Source: Magnaporthiopsis rhizophila (taxonomy: Eukaryota; Ascomycota; Sordariomycetes; Magnaporthales; Magnaporthaceae). Taken from it: a DNA stretch of 64,000 bases. Both the position numbers and the translations under genes were made by a program. Under the pieces are notes generated by a model. It ran no database searches, was not told the origin of the DNA, and worked only from the letters and a program-made list of their open reading frames with translations. The stretch covers positions 124,001-188,000 of the forward strand of contig PYSS01000002.1 of the NCBI GenBank assembly GCA_003049465.1, given 5' to 3'. This document shows, one piece after another, positions 33,175-45,978 of the stretch; positions within the stretch are counted from its first letter, which is position 1; every line of letters begins with the position of its first letter.

Positions 33175-34566
33175 GCGTTTGTTTGCCAGTACCGTTAATC
33201 AATTGGATTTCTCCTCTACACACTCTTGACCGCTTTGCCACGCGTGACGCCTCCAGGAATATGAGGCCAGTGGTCAGCGCCGGATCACATGTCGGGCCAT
33301 CGCAAAGGTCACCTTGAATTCAATAGCCCCAACGCCACCCCGCTTCTCTACAGACCTTGTAGACGAAGCGTCTCCGAGAATCGGGAGCGGGAACGGGCTC
33401 ACGACGAGGCCAAATGCTTGCTCCCTTGTTCGGACGGCAAAGTTCGACGGCAACCCGGGCCTGGCCCAGGTTGGTGAATCATGCTAACGTTAACGTGTCG
33501 CTGCGCGGGCTGTTGAGACCTTTATGTATGGCCACGGACCGAAGACAAAACTAAAAGGCTGGTCAACTCGGGGCAGCAGAAATGGGGGCGATGTAATGGC
33601 TGGTTATCGCAGTTGTGAGGAAAGAAATCAGGCCTCGATGGAACGGCGGGCCGCCTTGATGGTGGCATCGTCTCAAGATTGGAGGCAACGCGGCTCACGG
33701 CCTGAGCTTCTTAGTCTCTCGGTCCTAGACACAGGCGTGGGATTGTCTGGCGGTGAGGTTGCCAGCCTGTGCATGCACGTGCTCGGTTTGAGAGCCAAGG
33801 CCACGGGGCCCTTAACGACGCAAGTAAAGGCCTCACGCACAGGACTAGTTCGCTTCTAAGGCACCCTAGACTCCCGAGCGTTTGCACAACGGCACGACCG
33901 CCGCCCAAACGTTTGGAGGGAGGCATGCACGGCGTTGACGTTTTCTGCCACAGCAACACAGCTTTTCGCCAAGCAGCACCCGGGTTTGCAAAGATCTGAC
34001 CAGGTGCTTAGAGTCCTACCGACGCCATGGGCTAGCAGAGAAGCTAGACCAGCTGCAGGCGTCGGGCGCAAACCTTAGGCGAGGCTGAGCTGAAAAAAAC
34101 AACACGCGCCCACTGGCCCTGAGTTGGGTACGCCGCCCGCCACCCGTTGGATTTGACCGAGCCTACCTTAGCTGGAACACGCAATGAGCCCGCGCATACA
34201 TATGCCCTTTTTTTTCTTTTGTTGTCTCTCCCCCCTCCTCCCTATCTGCTAGTCCTATCGGGGACCATGACAGCTGCCTGCGCTTCCTCGCCCACCTTCC
34301 ACATCTAGCCCTCCGCCCTCCATTATTCTTCACCATTATAACACGGGGCACATGAACACTCCCGCCTGACCCAACAAACAAATACGGGACGCATCCCCTC
34401 ATCGTCTTATTCGATCTGCACACTGTGTTGCCTCCCAAATCTTTGTCGCCCTGACCACATACCTATCCACCACCTATCTCACCCCTCGGATTTCTGTCTT
34501 TGGCGGCAAAGACAGCGGCAAGGTAGCTACCACCTAGCTGCACAACAAACGAGTTAGGCCACACCC
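33175..34566. other. Intergenic region, small membrane protein / RING gene
   Basis: 1.4 kb. The part just upstream of the RING gene (about 34200-34500) is pyrimidine-rich on the coding strand, as expected for a leader. No gene is recognised. Confidence 0.5.
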
Positions 34567-35511
34567 ATGATGCGGATCGCGATAAGAAAGTCAGCACGAG
34601 GGGCGCTCGACAGCAAATCCAAGGCCGAAACATCAACAGAAGAGACCAACGCCAAAGATGTCGAGATGCCGCCGCCGCCGCCAGAGGACCCATGCCCTTC
34701 GGCCTGCCCGATCTGCCAGGAATCCGTGGGCGAGCCGACGGCCGACGGCATCACAGAGACGTGGGCGTCGCTCCCGTGCGGCCACGCCTTCGGCTCCGGC
34801 TGCATCAAGACCTGGCTCGCCATAACCGACCACCCGACCTGCCCCATCTGCCGCCTGCCCATGGCCCACAGCTGCCGCCACCCCGTCCTGCCCGTGCTCG
34901 AGCCGCCGCCGAACCGGTTCGGCTCCAACACCGCGTTGATGCGGGCGGCGACGACGGGCCCCAAGGTCCTGCCGAGCAGCAGCTCCCCCGCCTCCTCCTC
35001 CTCGCTGACGTCCTCTCGCTCCCCGTACCACTACTACCTGATGCCCCGGTCGGCGACGACGACCATGGCGACGCCGTCGCCCGAGAAGTGGCGCTGGCAC
35101 GGCCGCAAGCTATCGGGCCAATGCGGCTTCTGCGCCTCCGTCCGTTCTACCCCGCCGCTCCCCATCCGGCTGGCGGCGGCGGCGCTCAAGCTGGCGCTGT
35201 CGAGGTCGCGGCGCGGCAGGCGCATCGTGGCCATGCAGCCGTCCATGTACTACGGCGAGAACGAGGACGACCAGTGGCGCGTCGCCTTCCGCGCCTGGTG
35301 GTCGCAGCAGGAGCCAAGGGTGGGAGTGCCGCCGGCCGCCCAAGGGCTAGAGGCCGTGCTGGCAGTAGCAGGGGCAGGGGCGGAGGCAGAGGCGGAGGCG
35401 GAGGCGGAGGCGGCCAACTCCGCCGCTCCCGGACGGGAGCGTGAGCAGCACACGGCACCAACAACAGTTACCCCTGCGCCGGTGACGGTGACGCTGGCGC
35501 CATACTGTTGA
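34567..35511 (+). CDS. RING-finger domain protein (putative E3 ubiquitin ligase)
   Basis: A single exon of 314 aa. A RING finger lies at residues 47-95: CPICQ (Cys47, Cys50), LPCGHAFGSGCIKTWL (Cys71, His73, Cys79) and CPICR (Cys92, Cys95). RING proteins recruit E2 enzymes for ubiquitination. The position that is His or Cys in most RINGs between His73 and Cys79 is Gly76, so one zinc ligand is missing or supplied from elsewhere; many fungal proteins carry this CGHxFG form. There is no transmembrane segment. The rest is low complexity apart from a segment around EKWRWHGRKLSGQCGFCASV. A GAGGCG hexanucleotide repeat near the 3' end encodes (AE)n. Two ATGs in tandem start the frame. Confidence 0.75.
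   Translation: MMRIAIRKSARGALDSKSKAETSTEETNAKDVEMPPPPPEDPCPSACPICQESVGEPTADGITETWASLPCGHAFGSGCIKTWLAITDHPTCPICRLPMAHSCRHPVLPVLEPPPNRFGSNTALMRAATTGPKVLPSSSSPASSSSLTSSRSPYHYYLMPRSATTTMATPSPEKWRWHGRKLSGQCGFCASVRSTPPLPIRLAAAALKLALSRSRRGRRIVAMQPSMYYGENEDDQWRVAFRAWWSQQEPRVGVPPAAQGLEAVLAVAGAGAEAEAEAEAEAANSAAPGREREQHTAPTTVTPAPVTVTLAPYC
35380..35415 (+). repeat. GAGGCG hexanucleotide repeat encoding Glu-Ala
   Basis: About six near-perfect copies within the RING gene near its 3' end. Confidence 0.75.
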
Positions 35512-36601
35512 CGGGACCAAGAATGGATTTTTTTGACATGTCCTTGTTCTTTGTTTTCTATAGACTTTGTGCTTTCTCTGCCACAGCTGAACTAGGTGCC
35601 GAACCGATTTGGGTCTAACTCTTGTATCTCTGCTCACGTTCTCTCATATCGTGTGCGATCTTGTGGTGCATATCCCTGTTGGTCGGAGTACAGGGATGAA
35701 CAGGAAATGGCGGGAGGCGGGCCGTAAATCAACTACCTAGCCTAGTGTCATCCCCCGCCGCACTTCCCAGTTTGGTAGCCCCGATGTATGTATGGATACC
35801 ATATGGATCATATTCATGTGTCACAGCGCACACGCGCAGCCTACCTTTGGTTGGTGGGTACGTGGGCAAAAGCATCTCTACCCGTCTCTCGAATTGACGC
35901 GGACGAGAGCTCATGTTATCCGACTTGGGCCGAGGTTAGTTCGGCTGCATCCTCTCAACCCAACTCTCTCGGACTCTAAACACGAGGGGGGGCTCGGGCC
36001 TCTGGCCGTTGGTCCCGTCAGCATACACTTGACTCAACAGGCCGCACCCTGCCGTTGTCGTTTGCTTCGCAATCGTCCGTTCTCAAACAGACGAATGCAT
36101 TTCTGCAGAAAAATATCGCAGGCCGGGGCTAGGGGATGCTGCTTGGGTGTTTATTTGGAACAATTCCGTTAGGTTCCGAGGGAGCTATCTACTCGGCGTA
36201 GGGGCGACTTGATTTCAATTGAACGCATTTAATGTCAGGCGGCGTCCAAACCTGAGCAGCTGAGGCGGGGCAGCCTTACTGAGAGTTAGGCGAGTCGCTC
36301 AGCTGCATGGATCCGGTACCCCGCCACGCCAGCTCAGTCGGATCCCACTTGATCCCAATGCACGTCACTTCGGACTGGGGATGGTCGGAGATTCCAGCCG
36401 GACTCGTTGGGGAGCATCAGACGCGCCGAGCTGGATTTCACCAACGCCAGTATCTAGGTACCACGTACCAGCCAGCAATTGGATTCCCAAGAGGCGCCTG
36501 ATCTCCCTCGACAGCTCAGGCAGAGCATCTTTGGCGCCCGGCCTCGTCTCCATGACATCAACCCACCTCCGACCGACGCCGGGCCCAGCGCCGCTCGCAA
36601 G
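35512..36601. other. Intergenic region, RING gene / HUS1
   Basis: 1.1 kb, 3' flank of the RING gene and promoter of HUS1. No gene or repeat is recognised. Confidence 0.5.
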
Positions 36602-38008
36602 ATGCGGTTCAAGACGGAGCTGAAGAACATCCGCACCTTTTCAAGTACGCCAAGTCGTCCGAATATCCTTATGCATCTCTCCTCCCAACGCTGACAAAAA
36701 GCCTTCTCGGCCTCACCTCAGAGCTGACGGCGGCGCTCAATTCCCTCGAAAAGATCGCCTGGGTGCGTCTCGACGATGACACGGCCCGCTTCACCGTCAT
36801 CCCGGCCCAGGGGTCGCAAGTGTGGGCGTGAGTGGCCGGCCTGCTCCTCTCGAAGAGGGTGAAAACTAACACTTCGGTGAAACCCGCACCCCACAACCAG
36901 GACCATCTCCATGGACCTCATCTTTGACAACTACAACATCCAGTCGGCCGAGGCCAGCAACACCATCAACCTCGAGCTGCCCCTCGGCCCGCTGCAGCGC
37001 GCGCTCAAGTCCGCCATAAACAGCACCGACGCCGACCTGCGCCTGACCAAGAAGAACGGCATCCCGCTCCTCTCCATGACCATCCGGACCACCACGAGCT
37101 TGGCAAACCAGGGTGGTGGTGGTGGCGGTGGCGGCGGCGGTGGGTTTGGAGGACGTGGCGGCCCCCGCGGCGCTACTAACGACGACCCGTTCGACGGCAC
37201 CGCCGCCGACGACGCCTCCTCCTTCATGCAGGAGTCGCTCGAGCTGACCATGAAGCGCGAGCGCGAAAAGGTCATTACGCACGACATACCCGTCCGCGTC
37301 CTACACCCGGACACGGTCGAGACCATCATGCAGCCCAAAGTGCGCGAGCCTGACGTGCACATCCAGCTGCCTCCCCTGATGCAGCTGAAAGCCATCAGCG
37401 ACCGCTTCACCAAACTGGCCATGACGGCCTCGGCGTCGTCGTCGTCGCTAGCCGCGGCTCCCTTGGCGGCCATCGTGGGCGGCGGCGGCGGTTTGGGCAA
37501 CAACGGCGGCGGCGTCGGGGCGTCCTCGGCTGCGACCGCCGCGAGCAGCAACGGCAGCCCAAAGCTCGAGCTGAGCGCAAACATGCACGGCTCGCTGCGC
37601 CTCCGCGTCGCCACCGACTCGCTCGACGTCGAGTCGGTCTGGCGCGGGCTCGAGAACCCGGAGCTGGACCCGGCCCAGCTCTCGGTGCCCATCGAGGACC
37701 ACCCCAGCACCCTCTTTAAGCAGGCCGGGGCCGACAAGTGGGCCTCGGTCCGCGTCGACGGCAAGGACCTCAGCCGCGTCCTCAGCGTCGGCCGCCTCGA
37801 CGGCAGCCGCGTCATCGCCTGCTTTGCCGACGAGCATGCCCTTATTCTTTACGTCTATGTCTCTCAGGCTGACGACATGGGCGCCGAGGACTCGGTCTTG
37901 ACTGTAAGGATTTTTTTTTTTCTTTTCTGTGTTTCACTGCCTTGTTAACGAACAGCGGACAGCTGCTAACACGCTTTGTAGTATTACGTCTCAAGCTATA
38001 GTTCTTGA
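36602..38008 (+). CDS. HUS1: DNA damage checkpoint clamp subunit Hus1
   Basis: Four exons: 36602-36644, 36722-36827, 36901-37903 and 37982-38008, giving 392 aa. Introns are 77, 73 and 78 bp with donors GTACGC, GTGAGT and GTAAGG, branches GCTGAC, ACTAAC and GCTAAC, and acceptors CAG, CAG and TAG. Hus1 is part of the Rad9-Rad1-Hus1 (9-1-1) clamp that loads at damaged DNA and activates the ATR-type kinase. The spliced start MRFKTELKNIRTFSKLTAAL, then WVRLDDDTARFTV, SMDLIFDNYNIQS and LELPLGPLQRALKS are family-typical. Two Gly-rich inserts (about residues 117-135 and 226-270) expand the clamp. The tiny last exon encodes YYVSSYSS. Confidence 0.92.
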
Positions 38009-38695
38009 CTGATCCATCCTTAGGCCAAGGAAGGAAAAGGGCTGGGCGGCATCTGAAGTAATGTTCGGGAGGAGAGTTTCTTCTACTTATATACCAATTT
38101 GCAGATTTTTGTACTTAATGACCAAGCTGTCGCCGATGTACGCTGCTTCTTCGCTATCACAAAAGCACATAGACCAAGAGTGGATAGATTCAACAGTCAA
38201 AAAAATGAGCCCGTGCCCGTGCGATACATGTACAATGACAGCCGAGAAGCAAATCATAGTGTCTAGGTACAAGCCAAAAAATGGAACATTGAAAAATGCA
38301 AAAGTTATTACAAACACTCGCGGCCAACCCAACCTTTGTTGACCCAAGTTCTTAGAGCACAACTAAAAATACGATAGAATCAGATGAAAAAGAGGCGGCC
38401 GAGGTGCATCCAGGCACGCCGTCCCTCGTGTAATGGCGACGTAACCTCGTGGCGAACTTCGTGTAAGTAGGTCCTTCGTCGCCAACGGACGCAGACCAAA
38501 CGTCGTCTTTTCGTGTTTTGAACGTTTTTCGAACGACATGAAGAATCCAGTTAATCCCATCGTATCCACACATCATCATGAGACTCCTGAAAAGAAACAA
38601 AGCGCCGGCCCGCCTCCGCCGAGATTTTGTTTCAAGCGAGTGCCCGGCTAGCAAGACAACAAAAAGCTCGCCTCTCTCCCCACACGCCTGCGCAG
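38009..38695. other. Convergent intergenic region, HUS1 / SEC16
   Basis: 3' flanks of two converging genes, AT-richer at 38060-38360. No gene is recognised. Confidence 0.55.
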
Positions 38696-41600
38696 TTACT
38701 TGGCCATCACATCGACATAGCGTCCGCTCTTGCGCGCCTTCTTGGCCCCGGGTTTCCTCGGGCCCGCGGCGTTGAGGAGGTCGTCGATGCTGCTGGCGTT
38801 GCTCATGCTGCTGGCCGGGCGCGGCGGGCCGATCGGCGGCTCGCTGTTGTTGGACACGGATCGCGCCATGGGGGGCGCCCCGGGCATGAGGGAAGAGCTG
38901 GACTGCGACGCCGCGGCGAGATTCGAGATGGACGCCGAGCCCGAGAGGGTTCCACGGGGCGGCGCGCTCGCCCTGCCGGGTGGCGCCCCAGCAGGGCTGG
39001 CCGAGCGCGGTGGCGGTGGTGGGGCCGCTGGTGTGGCCGCGGCGTCGGCTCCTGCGGCCTTGTTGACCCAGCGCTTCAGTTCAGGGTCGAAATAGAAGCT
39101 GTTCTGCTCGCCCAGCTTGGCGCGGATGGCAGCCTTGGGCTGCTCGGCCGCCGCTTCCTTCTTGCCGCCGCCAAACCAGCCGCCAGAGAACCATCCCGAC
39201 CTCTTCTTGGCCTGCTTCTCTTCCTCGGCACGTTTCGCTACAGAAATGTCAGCTTCTAAGTCTCCCGTGACGGCGCGGGAGTATATGATTGCAACTTACC
39301 ATCTTCCTCAGCCACCTTCCGGAACATCTCGGCGTTTTCCCTGTCAATCTCCTCTTTCGTTTTCCCACCAGTCCTTGTTGACACTGGAGGTGGGACGCCG
39401 TCTGCGGGACTGTGGTCGGGCTCGTCCTTGGGCTGGGATGTTTTATCGTCGTCCTGGGATGCCTCCGGGTCTGGCTCATAAGTTGGTGGCTCGTAGCTGT
39501 ACGGCTGGAAGGTAGGCGGCTCGTAACCTCCGTTGGAGGTGGGAACTTCGGATTGGGGTTTGTCACTAGCGGACACAGGTTCCTGTGAGCCCATAGACGG
39601 GGGCTGATAGCTATACGCAGGCGGCTGGTATCTCTGGTAGGTATCAGGCTCTGGCCCAGCGCTCGCGGGCTTCTCAGGCTGACTGTCCTGCGCCGCGGCG
39701 CTATAAGGCGATCCGCTGGAGGGGTATTCAGGCATGTACGGTTGGTAGCCGCCATACTGAGGTCCAACGGGCGGGGCTCCAGCAGATGGAGGCGCCGAGT
39801 CGGTCGCAGGCCTGGGGACATAAGGAGCCTCGGCGGATGACCCGAGAGCCGGGTCTACGTAACCAAATGACGGGGATGACACCGAGTTCGGCTGGTGGGC
39901 CGGGTTGTACGAAGGACGCTGGAACTCTGACGACCGCCTGGGCATCTCGGGCGACCCACGGCTGTACTCTCCAGACGACCGGCTGGCAGACGGCGGCCCT
40001 CTCGCCGGATAGCCCTGCTGGGATTCGTACGGGTTTGTGGCCACAGGCGCCAGGGCAGCCCCGGGAGCATAACGGGACGCGGCCTTGGTTGCGGGAGGGG
40101 ACATCATAGGTGCCATGCCGGGAGGCGGGTAGCCAGGGGGACCGCCAAGGGGACCCTGAGCGGCGCCACCAAACATCTCCATGCCTGTGGCGCCGCCTGG
40201 CGGCGTCGGAGGACGGCTGATGGTCGGGCCTCCGCCCGACACGCCAGCGAATATGCCTCCACCACTAGCTGAGCCATTCTCGCTGCCTTCTCCTTCGTCG
40301 CCCGCAACGAATTTGTTGAAACGGTTCCAGACAGAGTCGGAAACCTTGCCTACAGTTGGCTTGGAGATCCACGAGCCCGAGTGCTCCTTTGGAGCTTGCT
40401 TGAGACGCTGAGCAAGGTTCTCCACCGAGGCCTCCAGACCGGCGTGATGGTACGGCGATCTCCTGGTCTGTGATGTAATGGCATGCGCCAGGGTCTCACA
40501 GTACTGAAGAGCCTTGTCACCATATCCGCTCTCTGCCAAGGTCATGGCGTGCTGCAGCTTGTACGAGGCAAGGTGGGGGCAGTTGACTTCCTTGGAGCCA
40601 CCTGCCAGTGCTAATCCATACTCGTAAACTTCACTGAGCAGCAGCGCCTCAGTCTCCTTGGCGAACTGGTCGGCCTGCCGCTTGTGGTCGGCGCCAACGA
40701 GGACGAAGTGGGACTTGGGGTCATCGAGGCCGCCGAAGACGCTCGCGGCGCGGGCGAAGATGTAGCAAATATGTGCGGCCTCAGCCCTGCCGTAACCGGC
40801 GAGGAGGTTTCCGAGCGAAGTGAGCGCTTGTACGTCGTTGGCGCTCCTGTTGCTGAGGACGAGGCCCAGGGTCTCGCGCCACTTGTCGAGACCAGCCAAC
40901 GCATCCGCTGTCTGGCCATGACTAGCACCCGTGCCCATCAACTGGAGGCCAGCCCGTGCGTGGACAGGCACCAGCTCGTCGACACACTCCTCGTGGTTTC
41001 CAGAGAGGACCTCGTACAGCACAGCCAAGGATTCGTTGTTGTGCCCAGGGTAGTTGACCTCCTTACGCACGAATTCCTGCGAAACCTTTTTGTACAAGTC
41101 TGGCGAGACCGTGTTCGCGATCAGGAGGGCGTGTCCCCACAGCCGCTTGTCGGCCGCGTCCCAGACAGCCTTCTCGCGGTTGCCAATCATGAGACTGCGT
41201 CGGATCTGCTCAACAACACTAGAATCCACGCCGTCTGACGTCATCTGGGTCGTGGAGGCGCCTTGCACACCAATCGAGGCCTGGTCGAGACCATATGTCG
41301 CCGGCTGCGTCGATGAAGCATCAAGTCCTGGGGTGAGAACGTCTCGGACGGCGCTCTCGACAGCCGCAGCCCCTTCGAGTGCTCCGTCGTGCTCGACAAA
41401 CACGCGAAGAACCTTCCAGAGAAGAACCCTTTCCTGGGCGCGCTTGTGTTCGAGGGACACTTGTGGTTGGAACGAGACATGGAGCAGCTGTGCTTCTAGG
41501 GCCTCAATCCCTGCGCTAAGCCAAGAAATAGTTTCCTTCTTCTTGGATTTACCCTTGAGAGGCCCTGGAAACTTGGCCAGCTGTTCGTCGAGCGGATATA

Positions 41601-44600
41601 TCTCTTTGACACTCCTGATTTTGACCTCACCAGGGCTACGCACTATCATTGGCAGGGTCTGGTTGATGCCGTATCTGGGGACATCTTTCGGGAAGGACGT
41701 GACGATGGTGCCGCCAACACCCCAGCACATTAGAGGAGCGCCCTTCCAACGTTGGAGGGGATCGTGCTCCCGTCCGTCTGTGGGAGGCACGAGATTTAAG
41801 CTCTGCGAGGGTCCCCTAGGTCTTGCGGCCGCAACGGGAGCGGGGACATGAGCCATGCCTGGCAGGGAGGGATGTCCCGAAGTGGTCGATCTGGGTGAAA
41901 CAAGATCGTGAACCGAAGAAGGACGAGGAATTGGGTCTGAGGGTTTGATGCCATTCTTTCCGTACAGGGCACCAGGCGACTGAGTGTGCGACCGAGGCGG
42001 AGGGACAAAGTCTGGCCCGCGTGGGGAAAGCGTCTGCGCCGGTTGGGGGACGTAGCTTGGGGTCCTTTTGGGTGGCGATAGTGTAGCTTGTTGGTGTGAC
42101 GTGGCGAGTGGCGGAGGTGTGCGCCCGCGAGCTTGTGAGGCTTGCGGTGGGCCCTGTCCCGGAAGCGCTGTCGTACCCTGCGAGGATGGGCGACTACTGG
42201 GGTGCATGCCGTTCTGGGATGGGGTCTCGTCGACCTCGCGCGTTGAGGGTAGGGACGGAACCCGATTCAGCTGTGGCTCATATACGCTAGACGTGCTACG
42301 TCTGGGTGGATGAGCTGCATCATGGCTCCCCTGCCTCCCCCGGTCGGAGGAAATCTCGAAGTGGGCCAATGGGCTGGATGTCCGGGGCTGATGGGGGAGA
42401 ATCGGCGGCGCAACTACCACCTGTGCAGGAGCATACGCAGAGCTTGGGGCGCGGCTGCCGGCAGGCGCTGGCGAGTATCTGTTTGAAGCCGGCATAGGGG
42501 CCGACGCGGTAGCGCCTGGAGCTGGCGAGTATCTGCTGGTGGACACTGCAGGAACAGGAGGTGCGGGCAAGTGTCCAGGGTCGGACTGAAGTGAGGCATA
42601 CGGGTTGACGCGCTCAGGTGCGACCAGGCCGCTTCCTGGCAGCGCAGACGCCGTAGGAGGATGGCCATTTGCCTGGGGGCTAGGAGCAGGCGGTCCCTGC
42701 GCAGGTACCGGGCCACGTCCCTGGTGATGCCCGACAGGAGGGGCACCAGCGGCGCCGAACTGAGCCGATGACGCGCTCTTGGGGCTTGATCGGGATGCCG
42801 GCCTTGCGCGTGAGGGCAGAGGGAGATCGGCAAAGAAGCCCTCGCCAGACCCAGCTCGCTGAGGTGGTTGTTTGGGCGGGGGAGTAGCATGCTGTCCAGG
42901 GGCGCCAGGGAGAGAAGGCGGCGGCATGCTGTCGGGCCGCTGGGGCTGGGGTGGCCCAGCCATCGGTGGCGGCTGGGGTGTAGCCCTGGGCATTGGCTGA
43001 GCGCTTGCCCTCTTTTTGGGAGGCTTGAAGTCCATCGGAAGATCGTAAGGTGAGGTGTAGCCGCCCTTGGACTGATTCACAAAACTGGCCGCCTTGTTGG
43101 CGTCTGGGCGCGGCGGTGGAGGAGCGCCATAGGCCGTCGGCGTCGGCACCGGAGGTGCGAAAGGGGTCGCTGCGGCCGGGGGCGCGGTTGTCAATTGCGG
43201 CAAATAGGGGGAGGCGGCGGGCACGTACTGGCTGGAACCCGAGGGCTGCCGCGAGCCGGTGGGGGTTACGTGTGCAGGCGTATACCTTCCGTTCACGGCG
43301 GAGGCCGGTGCTGTGGCCGCTGGGGGTGCAGTCGAAGACACGGTAGCACTGGGTTGCTGCGTCTCCTCGGTGTCCTCCAGCAAGCCGTCGTCATCGTCGC
43401 CAAGAAAGGCAGCCGGGTCCACCTCGTCGGTGGGCAATATGTTGTCATCCAGGAGAAAATCGCCGTCATCGTCGTCTCCAAAAGCCGCAGCCCATTTGTC
43501 GGCGAGATCGCCGCCATTAGCCTCGTCTTTTTGCTCCATGTTCGTAGGTTCTCCGTCTGCTTGGCTGGCAGTCGCATTTTCCGTGGCTGCCAATTCTTGG
43601 GCCGCCGTTCCTTCAGGAGCCTCGCTGGTCTCGGCTGGTTTGCTCCAAAAATCGTCCTCCTCCGCGGTCTCAAGCATGCCCTCTAGACCCCCCGTATCCG
43701 AGCGAGTCGGGGTGGTAGCGCTAACAGATGCCATTACCTGCATGGTTGATTTGCGCTCAAGACCTGGGTTTGGTAAAGAGTCATCGGGCTTGGCGCCCCC
43801 GGACGCGCCAAGCTGGGAAAAGAAGTCATCCTCTCCAGCACCGGCATCGGCAAAGGGGCTCCCAAAACCTGGAGCTGGTGCTTGCTCACTAAGAGCTGAT
43901 TGTGGCTCTTGTTGGTGGGAAATGAGAGGCACACCCTCCTCGTAGCGCTCGTCCGACGCCTCGGCCTCTGGAGCCGCAACTTCCCTTGCCACGAACTGCT
44001 GGGTGCTCCCCGCGCCGGCTACTTCCTTCTCCCTCAGATTATCCACCTCTTGTGGAGAATCGGTTGCATAGGGTGCTGCGGAGCGCACGGGAGAGACCTC
44101 GCGGTCTACCTCGGCCATGAGCTCTTCGGTTTGCGTGATGGCCAGATGGCGCCCAAGGCTTTGCTCTGACGGTTGTGGCATCGGCGGCACGACGGGGAAC
44201 GAATTCGTTCGATCGGAGGGCGCCATGAACTTGAGGAAGGGATCGGTATCGGTTCGGGGCAGGTTCCACTCTGTGTCGTCGCCCTCGGCGTCCCAGTTGA
44301 TGCCCTGAGAGACAGTGCGGGCGAAGGAGTCCTTGGTCTTGTGCATCGAGGGGTTGGCGGCGCCGCCAGGGGAGATGGATCCAGCGTCTGTTTCAAGTGG
44401 CGCTGCATCCTCATTCCTGAGTTCGGTGGCTGCGGCGGCCGTAGGAGATTCACTGGGCGTCTCTGCGGACATGCTGTTCGTTTGGGTCGCGTCCACGGGT
44501 GGCGCCTCCACGGCGTCAGCCATCACGGAGTCATTTTGTTGAGACTGGCCTGCGCCATCGGCGTCGGTTGTGGTGCTGAGGGGTTCTTCTAAGGCGCGGG

Positions 44601-44661
44601 TTGGAGCACCATTAGGCATGAAAGCCGGGTGCCAGGTAGAATTTGCCTCCTCTTGCGGCAT
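38696..44661 (-). CDS. SEC16: COPII coat assembly protein Sec16
   Basis: Two exons on the minus strand: 44661-39300 and 39237-38696, giving 1967 aa. The 62-bp intron has donor GTAAGT, a possible branch AGCTGACA and acceptor CTGTAG, and joins KVAEED to AKRAEEEKQ. Sec16 is the scaffold of ER exit sites that organises COPII coat assembly. The central conserved and ancestral coatomer region spans about 975-1430 (LMCWGVGGTIVTSFP, then helices such as RAQERVLLWKVLRVFVEHDG and CHLASYKLQHAMTLAESGYG form). The C-terminal conserved domain starts around RSGWFFGGWFGGGKKE and includes KLGEQNSFYFDPELKRWVN. The long N-terminus and the Pro/Tyr-rich stretch after 1430 are low complexity, as in other fungal orthologues. 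Confidence 0.93.
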
Positions 44662-45978
44662 CGCGATGCCGGATTACACTGCAACACGCTCTAGTAGGAG
44701 CAGTGAGGTGTAGCCACGCTGGAGCAAGACTGAAACGCAGCACGGAGAAGTGAAGAGAAGGAGCGGAGAAAAGGGGTCTAGGACAAAAACAGGGGATAAT
44801 TAAACGTCAGCGGGTGCTTGCCGAGATGGTGGTCGGGTGGCATCGTGGACGGGATGCGGTTGGGGCCAGCAAATCATCCCAACGAGACACCATCTGGGCC
44901 GGCGCGTTGGAGACAGGAGCTCGCGCTAGTCGGGAACTCACATGTACAGCAGAGAAGCTGGGAGGCCGAGGGGATGATTAAAGGCGCCAGTGCATCATGG
45001 TAAAAGGACACAAGGGGTCTGTAAGTAGTGTACAACGGTTGGCTCAAAACGCTTATAGAGACGAATTGAAATGAGCAGCGTAGAGCGAGGATGGAGAGGT
45101 CTTTGGCACATGGAACAGCTTCTAGATGGTGGCGTTGTCGCTGTCATTGGAAAAGAAAGCTGGCCTCAGCTGCTATTGGCCGAGCCGATTAAAATCAGCA
45201 GGGGTATGTGGCTGCTGATGCTGGGGTACTCTCGGCACCGCCCGGGCGCCACGTACAGCGGGGCAAATCGTGGTAGCTCGCTAACAGAAAGAACGTACCT
45301 GGCGCAGCCGGGACCTTCGGGGAGGACCCGCCCTGCCGTCTCGAATCGTGTCTTCCATGTCCTGGAACGGAAGGCATGTGCGAGCGAGAGCTCCGCTGCC
45401 CGCAAAAGGCTGCAGCGCCAGGCTGAATCGGGGTCTTAAAGTGCACCTAGGTTCGGGTTCCAGTTTGATGAATTACGTCTTGGCCATGTGCAGGCTCCAG
45501 TCTACAGGCTGCTACTTCGGCGAAGCGCTACGCCGCGTGGCCTCCAAAAGTTGGGAGTTGAGGACACGAGACATTGTGACATTGGAACATATCGATTCGA
45601 ACAAGAAGCTCAAGTCCATGCACCGCGCCAGCTTTTGCCCGACAACCTGGTTGAACCCCTTTTCTGTTTCCTGGTCTCTTGCAGCGTAAATATTGCCCCG
45701 CCTGCATCCTTCCATACTGCTGGGTCATAGCCAGCCAATACCTCTCGAGAGTCTTTAATAGCAGTCCCCAAACTCCACATGTATGCATTCTGCAACCCGC
45801 GCCGCTCTCTGCAAGCCCCGTCACGCGCCAAACAATGATCGCATAGATCAGCTGCAAGCTCGCCGGCCAGACACCACACGCTAGCGGAAAACCTAAACCC
45901 GAAACCCACGACGGCCGGGAGAGGCCACGCAGAAAAAGCACAGCACCAGCATCCAAAACGCCAGAGCCTCGATGCGGG
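44662..45978. other. Divergent intergenic region, SEC16 / NEO1
   Basis: 1.3 kb shared upstream region. No gene is recognised. An ATG at 45972 opens a short frame overlapping the NEO1 start. Confidence 0.5.
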
